From: Bacteroidetes bacterium UBA7692
Lineage (GTDB): Bacteria; Bacteroidota; Bacteroidia; Chitinophagales; LD1
NCBI GenBank assembly: GCA_002482725.1
Contig: DLGO01000129.1
Span: 1,083 to 10,775 of the forward strand
Direction of reading: 5' to 3'
Length of the DNA stretch: 9,693 bases
Part shown: positions 1-5,650 of the stretch, piece after piece
Numbering within the stretch: position 1 is the first letter of the stretch
Layout: each line of letters begins with the position of its first letter
Notes under the pieces: generated by a model
Database searches by the model: none
The model's input: the letters and a program-made list of their open reading frames with translations, nothing else
Told to the model about the DNA's origin: nothing
Translations under genes and position numbers: made by a program

Positions 1-642
1 TACCACTTTGCCAAAGTGCTGAATATAGGCGCTACGGCTAAGCTGTTCTACTCGCAATTTGGCCAGTACAGCAGCGTGGGCATGGCTACAGATATAGCCT
101 TTACGGTAAATGATACCGCCCACCTGATCACCGCATCGCTGGTAGCCAAGAACATTGGCGGGCAGTTTAAGGCATACGCCGGCAACAACCGCGAGCCGAT
201 ACCATTTGACCTGCAACTGGCATTTGCCTTTGGCATCAAGGGTTTTCCGCTGCGCTTCCACATCATGTACCACGACCTGCACCGTTGGGACCTGCGCTAC
301 AAAGACCCCAACGACACAGGCAGCGACAATATATTTGGCACCGAAAACACCGAAAGCAAGGGCAAAGCATTTGGCGACAACCTGGCACGCCACTTTATAT
401 TTGGCGCAGAGCTTGCCATTAAAAAAGTGGTGTTCCTTGACCTGGCCTACAACCACCAGCGCCGTCAGGAGCTGAAGCTGGAAAACGTACGCGGCGCAGC
501 AGGCATATCTTTTGGCCTGGGTATAAATGTGAAGCAGTTCCGATTCCACTACGCACTGGCGCCAATGGCACAGGGCAAGGTAGCCAACCAGCTATCGCTA
601 AGCGTAAACACCGCCGGCTTTGTGAAAAAGGTGAAGAAGTAA
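1..642 (+). CDS. porQ: Type IX secretion system protein PorQ, 3' part (5' end outside window)
   Basis: The reading frame is open from the first base (Tyr-His-Phe-Ala-Lys before the GTG at 16), so this is the C-terminal 213 residues of a longer protein; PorQ proteins are usually about 330-370 residues. It is recognised from PorQ-like blocks, using fragment numbering: QYSSVGMATD near residue 20, the NIGGQFK block, PFDLQL, HDLHRWDL, FGDNLARHFIFGAEL (from residue 124) and the YNHQRRQEL segment. Alternating short hydrophobic strands, glycines and a strand-like C-terminus fit an outer-membrane beta-barrel. In the family, PorQ is an outer-membrane protein linked to the PorU/PorV/PorZ attachment complex that processes and anchors type IX cargo at the cell surface. 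Family assignment is from memory of conserved motifs; no alignment was run. The following regulator gene starts 11 bases after the stop, so co-transcription is possible, although the functions differ. Confidence 0.82.
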   Translation, partial: YHFAKVLNIGATAKLFYSQFGQYSSVGMATDIAFTVNDTAHLITASLVAKNIGGQFKAYAGNNREPIPFDLQLAFAFGIKGFPLRFHIMYHDLHRWDLRYKDPNDTGSDNIFGTENTESKGKAFGDNLARHFIFGAELAIKKVVFLDLAYNHQRRQELKLENVRGAAGISFGLGINVKQFRFHYALAPMAQGKVANQLSLSVNTAGFVKKVKK

Positions 643-653
643 AAAACCACAGC

Positions 654-1229
654 ATGCAGACCGATGTACAATTGGTAAAGAACATGGTATGCCACCGCTG
701 CGTGCTGGCCGTGCAGGATATACTGCAACAGCAACAAATACCCTACACAAAAGTAGCAGTAGGCGAAATACACCTGCCGCAACCACTAAGCGACCACCAC
801 CGGAAAACGCTGGAAACAGGACTGCAACACATAGGGCTGGAACTGATAGATAACCGTATGAGCGGCCTGATAGAAAAGATAAAGCAACTGGTAATAAAAA
901 AGGCGCGCAATGAGGTAGCTACCACAGAACGCAAACAAAACCTGTCGGCTTACCTGGCAGCAGGGCTGCACCACGAGTACACCTACATAAGCAGCCTTTT
1001 CTCTTCGGTAGAGGGGCGCACCATAGAAAACCTGTACATAGAACAGCGTATAGAAAAAGCCAAAGAGCTATTGGTGTACAACCAAAGTACCCTGGCAGAA
1101 ATAGCCGAAGCGCTGGACTACAGCAGCGTAGCGCACCTTTCGGCACAGTTTAAGAAAGTAACAGGTCTTACCCCGTCGCACTTCCGCACTATAGGACACG
1201 ACAAGCGCCGCTCGCTCGATAGCCTGTAA
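654..1229 (+). CDS. AraC-family regulator with N-terminal HMA-like metal-binding domain
   Basis: A 191-residue protein. The N-terminus (about residues 1-70) resembles a heavy-metal-associated fold and carries the M11-V-C13-H-R-C16 motif, the MxCxxC loop that binds Cu(I) or similar soft metals in HMA domains. A helical linker (about 70-95) leads to an AraC/XylS-type domain with two helix-turn-helix units; the second, most typical one spans 147-178 (LAEIAEALDYSSVAHLSAQF, then FKKVTGLTPSHFR). Regulators with this architecture are common in Bacteroidota and often lie beside metal-handling genes. Here the next gene encodes a metallothionein-like protein, which supports a role as metal-responsive activator, though metal identity and regulation are inferred. 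The ATG at 654 is the first start after porQ and leaves the metal motif near the N-terminus as expected. No strong ribosome-binding site is visible, which is normal for the phylum. Confidence 0.85.
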   Translation: MQTDVQLVKNMVCHRCVLAVQDILQQQQIPYTKVAVGEIHLPQPLSDHHRKTLETGLQHIGLELIDNRMSGLIEKIKQLVIKKARNEVATTERKQNLSAYLAAGLHHEYTYISSLFSSVEGRTIENLYIEQRIEKAKELLVYNQSTLAEIAEALDYSSVAHLSAQFKKVTGLTPSHFRTIGHDKRRSLDSL

Positions 1230-1293
1230 TACAAACACAAAATTGTATAAGCCATACCCAAAGTAATGGAAACAACGGCGGCATGTACGGTGG

Positions 1294-1301
1294 TAGCTTT
1301 G
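1294..1301 (+). promoter_or_regulatory. Bacteroidota -7 promoter box (TAGCTTTG)
   Basis: TAGCTTTG matches the TAnnTTTG -7 consensus exactly and lies 33 bases before the ATG of the metallothionein-like gene. No TTG/TTTG -33 element is seen at the usual 17-23 base spacing, so the promoter may depend on an activator. The adjacent HMA-AraC regulator is the obvious candidate (inference). Confidence 0.55.
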
Positions 1302-1334
1302 CAGTATTAAATAACAACTAAATTTTTACGTTTT

Positions 1335-1484
1335 ATGAAAAAGCAAACAAACAACAGCGAAGCAACCACTACAGGCAAATGCAACAACCCCAACTGCACA
1401 TGCCAGAACTGCACATGCGGCGACAACTGCCAATGCAAGGACTGCGGCACCCAACAGGTAGCCACATGTAGCTGCTGCGCATAA
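1335..1484 (+). CDS. Metallothionein-like cysteine-rich small protein (49 aa)
   Basis: ATG at 1335, stop TAA at 1482-1484. The 49-residue product has 11 cysteines at 16, 21, 23, 26, 28, 32, 34, 37, 45, 47 and 48, giving repeated C-x-C and C-x2-C spacings (CTCQNCTCGDNCQCKDC core) and a C-x-C-C end. A basic, Asn/Thr-rich, cysteine-free tail occupies residues 1-15. There is no signal peptide, no histidine and no aromatic residue, all consistent with a cytoplasmic metallothionein that chelates Cu(I), Zn(II) or Cd(II) in thiolate clusters. It lies 105 bases after the HMA-AraC regulator, has its own TAnnTTTG box and is followed directly by a strong terminator, so it is framed as a complete single-gene transcript. 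The metallothionein label rests on cysteine pattern and context; a match to the classical SmtA family is not evident, because SmtA contains histidines and a different spacing. Confidence 0.8.
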   Translation: MKKQTNNSEATTTGKCNNPNCTCQNCTCGDNCQCKDCGTQQVATCSCCA

Positions 1485-1491
1485 AAAACAA

Positions 1492-1535
1492 CACGATACG
1501 CGCCACCCGAAAATCTGGGTGGCGCGTATTGTTTT
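1492..1535 (+). terminator. Intrinsic terminator after the metallothionein-like gene
   Basis: A perfect 13-base-pair stem (1496-1508 ATACGCGCCACCC pairing with 1517-1529) encloses an 8-base loop. It is extended outward by a G-T pair and two more pairs and followed by a short T-rich tail (TTGTTTTA). It starts about 10 bases after the stop codon. The A-run 1482-1489 on the other side could let it serve weakly in both directions, but no convergent gene is present. Confidence 0.88.
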
Positions 1536-1602
1536 AGCCAAAACCACAAAATCCAAAATGATTGATTTGTGCTAAACAATGCCTGATTTATCCTAATGAA
1601 AA

Positions 1603-1640
1603 CTGAAATTGCAGTGCAACTTTGCAGCGCAAAATTTCAG
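1603..1640. promoter_or_regulatory. Symmetric promoter-proximal element with tandem TTGC-N3-GCAA palindromes
   Basis: An 8-base perfect inverted repeat (CTGAAATT at 1603-1610, AATTTCAG at 1633-1640) flanks two near-identical 11-mers, TTGCAGTGCAA (1609-1619) and TTGCAGCGCAA (1622-1632). Each 11-mer has TTGC/GCAA dyad symmetry. A CAACTTTG sequence (1617-1624), one base off the TAnnTTTG -7 box, sits in the middle. The element ends 9 bases before the ATG at 1650, so it could be an operator over the promoter or a leader hairpin. No -33 element was found. Confidence 0.45.
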
Positions 1641-1649
1641 CAATAAGCC

Positions 1650-2114
1650 ATGTACGAATATCTACTGCCCATACATTCCATTATCCGCTGGCTGATAGTA
1701 GCCGGTATGCTGTACACCTTGGTGCAAGCCATTCGCGGCCTGCTGGGTAACACACCCTATACCAGAGCCGACAACATAGCCAGAAGCATAGTATCGGGCG
1801 TATCGCACATACAGCTGCTGCTGGGTTTTACCTTATATATCAAAAGCCCGTTGGCCACCTACTTCCGCAGCCACGCAAAGGAAGCTATGCAGTACGAGGA
1901 TATGGCCTTCTTTGGCATATACCACATAGCCATGATGCTGGTGGCCATAGTGCTGATAACCATAGGTGCCGCCAAAGCCAAGCGCGAAGCGGCCGACCGC
2001 GACAAGCACCGCCAGATATTGATATGGTTTGGCATAGCGGCACTGGTCATATTCCTGGCTATACCGTGGCCCTTCAGCCCGATGGTAGCGCGGCCATACT
2101 TCAGGGCATTTTAA
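1650..2114 (+). CDS. Four-helix cytochrome-b-like integral membrane protein
   Basis: 154 residues with four hydrophobic segments at about 11-32, 47-64, 88-107 and 123-140, and no cleavable signal peptide. Conserved-looking histidines lie in or near the helices: H9 (PIHSIIRW), H53 (SHIQLLLGF), H92 (YHIAMM) and H120 (DKHRQ). The layout and the C-terminal IPWPF motif match a small Bacteroidota membrane-protein family often labelled 'cytochrome B'. Paired histidines in different helices could ligate haem, but haem binding and a partner redox enzyme are not shown by the sequence. It begins just behind the symmetric element at 1603-1640 and is followed after 21 bases by a DUF3817 gene on the same strand, so the two probably form an operon. 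Specific function is unknown. Confidence 0.72.
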   Translation: MYEYLLPIHSIIRWLIVAGMLYTLVQAIRGLLGNTPYTRADNIARSIVSGVSHIQLLLGFTLYIKSPLATYFRSHAKEAMQYEDMAFFGIYHIAMMLVAIVLITIGAAKAKREAADRDKHRQILIWFGIAALVIFLAIPWPFSPMVARPYFRAF

Positions 2115-2135
2115 TCACAACACAACAACAGCAAT

Positions 2136-2459
2136 ATGAGCAAAGACAACAGCACCAAAGTAACCCGCCTCCGCATAGTATCGGCCATAGAGGGCATCAG
2201 CTTGATAGTCCTGGTATTTATAGCCGTGCCGCTGAAGTATATATGGCACCAGCCATGGCTGGTGCAGAACATAGGCATGGTGCACGGGCTGGCATTTATA
2301 CTGTATGTGTTTACCGTAATCCAGACCAAGGTAGAGCTGCATTGGGACACCGGCAAAACCATACTGGCGCTATTGCTGAGCGTGGTGCCTTTCGGTACAT
2401 TTTACGTAGCGGCCCGCATGCTGCCCCAAATGACAACCAATGGAACCAAGGCTGAATAA
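2136..2459 (+). CDS. DUF3817 family integral membrane protein
   Basis: 107 residues with three predicted membrane helices (about 14-31, 46-64, 75-95). It carries the family signatures: E19-G20 in the first helix, P32-L-K-Y35 after it, G47-x2-H50-G51 opening the second helix, and PFGTFY (85-90) in the third. Members of this family are inner-membrane proteins of unknown function found across bacteria; in Bacteroidota they commonly lie near other small membrane proteins, as here. The ATG at 2136 gives a charged cytoplasmic N-terminus (MSKDNSTK) ahead of helix 1. The last 20 bases overlap a possible 45-residue reading frame in another phase. Confidence 0.85.
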   Translation: MSKDNSTKVTRLRIVSAIEGISLIVLVFIAVPLKYIWHQPWLVQNIGMVHGLAFILYVFTVIQTKVELHWDTGKTILALLLSVVPFGTFYVAARMLPQMTTNGTKAE

Positions 2460-2577
2460 CCCACTCCCCTACCCCACCCGCCACGACCGCAGGAACGCCT
2501 GGCGCATGGGCCTTGGCATCTATCTCTTTCTGCTTACCCGGGCTATTATATGGCTGGCGGCAGAGGTGCTGATTTAG
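2440..2577 (+). CDS. Possible 45-residue single-helix membrane protein overlapping the DUF3817 gene
   Basis: ATG at 2440, TAG at 2575-2577, in a different frame from the DUF3817 gene and overlapping it by 20 bases. The product has a polar, arginine- and proline-rich N-terminal half (PYPTRHDRRNAW) and a hydrophobic C-terminal helix, about residues 23-41 (MGLGIYLFLLTRAIIWLAA). The positive-inside pattern would place the N-terminus in the cytoplasm. Overlapping start and operon position fit translational coupling to the membrane protein upstream, and the frame fills most of what would otherwise be a 190-base gap. No family is recognised and there is no independent support, so it may be chance. 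Confidence 0.4.
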   Translation: MEPRLNNPLPYPTRHDRRNAWRMGLGIYLFLLTRAIIWLAAEVLI

Positions 2578-2626
2578 GTCGTAACATAATAATGTAAATA
2601 TGACAGGGTATTATTGGGGCAAATAG

Positions 2627-2634
2627 TAACTTTG
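2627..2634 (+). promoter_or_regulatory. Bacteroidota -7 promoter box (TAACTTTG) before kinase copy 1
   Basis: TAACTTTG fits TAnnTTTG exactly and ends 17 bases before the ATG at 2652. No TTG lies at the usual 17-23 base distance; the nearest one (2614-2616) is only 10 bases away. This promoter differs in sequence from those of copies 2 and 3. Confidence 0.6.
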
Positions 2635-2651
2635 GCGCAGCACAAATTACT

Positions 2652-5579
2652 ATGAAGCAGGCGCTTACCTTTTTTATTCTGTTACTGGCCATAAGTGGCT
2701 CTGCTCAGAAAGAAGCGCAACTATCGTACTTCAACTACACCCTGAACAACGGCCTGCCCAGCAATGAAACCTACTGCACATTTCAGGACTCCCGGGGATT
2801 TATATGGGTAGGTACCGACCATGGGCTGGCCCGTTTCGATGGCAATGGATTCAAGGTATTTACGCGTCGCCAGGGCCTTACAGAAAATAACGTATATGGT
2901 GTAATAGAAACTACAGACGGCAGGATCATAGCCAATACATTCCATGGCGGCCTGTGCATAGGCAGCGAAAACGGCTTTAAACCAATAAAAGGAAATGATT
3001 ATATACTGGATATAAACAAGCACTACAAATGGAATTTTGTAAGGGACGACTACAACAGGATATGGATAAATGTATTCAACCACGGCAACACTATTTTAAG
3101 TGATAGCAGCATAGTAGAGCATCCCTTCCAAACTCCTTTCGGCGATTCGGCCGACCTGTATTTCAGCCGCGCCAATGAGTATCTTTTTTCGTCCCGAAAT
3201 GCCACGGCGGCATTTACCGCAGATGTCGCCAAAAGCTTTCCCGGAAGTCATTCCCACCGGTTTGCATGGAAAGACCTGGGTGACATATATGGTGAGCCAT
3301 ATACCGCTGTATATACCAAAGACTACATTATATTCCACTACGGCTGGCACCTGAAGCTATTGCCGCTGAACAGAAAGAAACCTGTCCAAACAATTACATT
3401 CCCCACCAAAATTACCTTTCAGAAAAGGATAGACGACAAGCTATGGGTAGGGTTGCTCGGTGGCGGAGTACACCTATACGCCATATCTGCCGACAGCATC
3501 ATTTTCAAACGGCACTTTTTTGCCACCCTTACCGTAGCACGTGCTATAAAAGACAGAGAGGGCAACCACTGGTTTCCTACCACGCAGTCGGGCTTGTTTT
3601 TTGTTCCCTCTGTAAATTATAAGCTTATTGCTTTTTCAAACGATGAATTTGAAAAGCAGCGGATCACCTGTTTCCAGGCGGATAAAAATTACCTGTACGC
3701 TTGTGGTAATTTTGGCACACAATACAGGATAGATAAAAATGGAAATTTCATCACGCTTAAATCAGACTCCCGGCTGGAAGATGACATTACGGGATTCATT
3801 GTCCGGAATGAAAAAATCATAAGCAATGTTGAGATAAATGAACTGTATAAAAGTAATCCGATTGAGAAGTTTAAAAGCTATCCGTTTCATACTAAACTAA
3901 TATCCCAAACCGCTGATGGTATTATAACTGCCGGATATGGCGGTGCTGTGATACTGGATAAAAATTTATTCCCCGAATGGCTTACCCAGCAAATCGGATT
4001 TGGTGAAAAGATAGAAAGCCTGTTTGCTGATAAAGATTCAAACTGCTACATGGGCGCAAAGGGGGTTATATACCGGCTAAGGAATAAAAAAATAGATACA
4101 TTTATTATCGATCCAAGCCTGTCGTCTATCATAATCAAGAAGCTGAGCAAGCTAAGTAATAACACACTTGCCGTTACTACAAAAGGGAATGGGATTATGT
4201 TATACGACATGGTTTCGCGCAAGCTTATAAAGGTAATAAGGCAGGGACTGGCCAGCGAAATTATTGAAGACCTGTATATAGAAAATGACAGTACGCTATG
4301 GGCAGCAACGTATAATGGAATTTGTAGAATAAAGTATTCTGCTAAACTAAACACCTACACAAGCACCAACCTGAATACCAAGCTGGGCCTACCCTCCAAT
4401 GAAATAAACTGCCTGGTAAAATTTGACAATAAAATATGGGCAGGCACCAATAATGGCGTTTTTTGGTTCAACGAAAACGACATCGGTGACCTCAATTACT
4501 CTGCCCCGGTATTGCTCACCCGCATGCTGGTAAACAATAAGCCCATAAACCATGATTCCGTATCCTCTTTTGCATACAACCACAACAACTTTGAATTTGA
4601 ATTCACAGCGCTCAGCTACCGGTCATTAGGTAAGATACGGTATGAGTATAAGCTTGAAGGGCTAAGCAATCAGTGGTATTCTACAGAAGACAGGAACCTT
4701 AGATTTATGGGATTAAAACCTGGCCGGTATTCCCTTCACCTGCGCATTTCAGACCCGGGCATTTATACCTATTCCAAAATCATCTCTTATGATTTTGAAG
4801 TGCGCAAACCGTATTATGCCACCACATGGTTTATCACCCTCGCTTTAACCGCGATTATTGGCATTGCAGCGCTTATCGTACTGCTTTACATCAACAACAT
4901 CGTTACAAAAAGCAAATCGAAATATAAGATACTGGAGGCAGAGCAACACGCCCTGCGATCGCAAATGAATCCGCACTTCATATTCAATGTGCTCAACTCT
5001 ATTCAGGCCTCCATACTGGAAAATGACAAGCGCAATGCGGTGCTATTCCTTAGCAAATTCTCCGTTTTAATGAGAAGGGTATTGAACAACTCAAAAAATC
5101 CATTTATAAACCTGAAAGATGAAATAGAAGTTTTGCGTTCCTATCTGGAAATGGAACATTTCCGCATGGGCGATAAGCTCAGCTTTTCAATAGAAAGCCA
5201 TCTGCCCCTTAGCATTGAATCTTACTCCATACCTAGTTTTATCATACAGCCTTTTATAGAAAACGCTATCTGGCATGGCATCAGCCCATCAAAAAAACAA
5301 GGCACCATTGATGTAGCATTTGAAGAAAACAACGATCAGTTGATATGCACAGTTACAGATAATGGTGTAGGGCTTAACTTTAAGTCAAATAAAAACTATA
5401 AGTCCAAGCACGATTCGGTTGCATTGAAAAATATTCAGGAACGATTTGATTCCCTAAATAAATACATGAATATCAAAACATATTTCAGCATAGAAGAACT
5501 ATACGACAATGACAATAATGTTGCAGGAACCAAGGCAACTGTTATATTCCCTTTGATAAAAGAAAACCCTTCTACATAA
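2652..5579 (+). CDS. Sensor histidine kinase, propeller/Y_Y_Y/LytS type (tandem copy 1)
   Basis: 975 residues. Signal peptide about 1-19 (cleavage near GSAQ). The periplasmic part (20-725) starts with regulator-propeller repeats: 34-64 has the GLPSN...F-QDS-G-IWVGT-HGL-RFDG form, with a second repeat near 76 and later ones from about 532 (GLASEIIEDLY) and 579 (GLPSNEINCLV). A Y_Y_Y domain follows (about 647-717). One membrane helix covers 727-747. The cytoplasmic part is a His_kinase domain with the probable phosphoacceptor H775 (MNPHFIFN, 772-779). The ATPase N-box has N871 (QPFIENAIWHG from 866) and the G1 box has D903 (DNGVG, 903-907). No receiver or DNA-binding domain is fused, so it needs a separate response regulator, in this family normally of LytTR type. 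Ligand unknown; related propeller sensors often detect glycans, but nothing here shows that. G+C drops within the gene near 3600. Confidence 0.92.
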   Translation: MKQALTFFILLLAISGSAQKEAQLSYFNYTLNNGLPSNETYCTFQDSRGFIWVGTDHGLARFDGNGFKVFTRRQGLTENNVYGVIETTDGRIIANTFHGGLCIGSENGFKPIKGNDYILDINKHYKWNFVRDDYNRIWINVFNHGNTILSDSSIVEHPFQTPFGDSADLYFSRANEYLFSSRNATAAFTADVAKSFPGSHSHRFAWKDLGDIYGEPYTAVYTKDYIIFHYGWHLKLLPLNRKKPVQTITFPTKITFQKRIDDKLWVGLLGGGVHLYAISADSIIFKRHFFATLTVARAIKDREGNHWFPTTQSGLFFVPSVNYKLIAFSNDEFEKQRITCFQADKNYLYACGNFGTQYRIDKNGNFITLKSDSRLEDDITGFIVRNEKIISNVEINELYKSNPIEKFKSYPFHTKLISQTADGIITAGYGGAVILDKNLFPEWLTQQIGFGEKIESLFADKDSNCYMGAKGVIYRLRNKKIDTFIIDPSLSSIIIKKLSKLSNNTLAVTTKGNGIMLYDMVSRKLIKVIRQGLASEIIEDLYIENDSTLWAATYNGICRIKYSAKLNTYTSTNLNTKLGLPSNEINCLVKFDNKIWAGTNNGVFWFNENDIGDLNYSAPVLLTRMLVNNKPINHDSVSSFAYNHNNFEFEFTALSYRSLGKIRYEYKLEGLSNQWYSTEDRNLRFMGLKPGRYSLHLRISDPGIYTYSKIISYDFEVRKPYYATTWFITLALTAIIGIAALIVLLYINNIVTKSKSKYKILEAEQHALRSQMNPHFIFNVLNSIQASILENDKRNAVLFLSKFSVLMRRVLNNSKNPFINLKDEIEVLRSYLEMEHFRMGDKLSFSIESHLPLSIESYSIPSFIIQPFIENAIWHGISPSKKQGTIDVAFEENNDQLICTVTDNGVGLNFKSNKNYKSKHDSVALKNIQERFDSLNKYMNIKTYFSIEELYDNDNNVAGTKATVIFPLIKENPST

Positions 5580-5591
5580 ATGTATTAGCGC

Positions 5592-5626
5592 TTTTCTTCC
5601 GGATATTTACACAATATGTATATTTA
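5592..5626 (+). promoter_or_regulatory. Putative promoter of kinase copy 2 (TTTTC ... TATATTTA)
   Basis: TATATTTA (5619-5626) is one base from TAnnTTTG and ends 24 bases before the ATG at 5651. TTTTC (5592-5596) lies 22 bases upstream of it at the -33 position. The same pair at the same place precedes copy 3, which argues for conservation of function. No convincing terminator hairpin is visible after copy 1, so read-through is also possible. Confidence 0.45.
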
Positions 5627-5650
5627 ACTACTTCCAGACCCTGAATATCA

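Noticed and set aside
16..18. GTG at 16 as the start of the first gene
   Set aside because: The frame is open back to base 1 and the PorQ family is much longer, so the true start lies outside the window.
1307..1579. Reverse-strand frames over the metallothionein-like gene (1307-1579 and 1326-1556)
   Set aside because: They are the mirror of a Cys-rich gene and a terminator stem, giving composition-driven Cys/Ala/Val runs with no recognisable domain.
2024..2455. 143-codon plus-strand frame across the two membrane-protein genes
   Set aside because: It runs in another phase through the cytochrome-b-like and DUF3817 genes, is polar, low in complexity and has no domain; a shadow.
2721..3350. Several minus-strand frames inside kinase copy 1
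   Set aside because: They lie within a clearly coding plus-strand gene and show no family features.
5580..5650. Terminator hairpin between kinase copies 1 and 2
   Set aside because: Only weak AT-rich partial symmetry is present; no GC stem with a T-tract.
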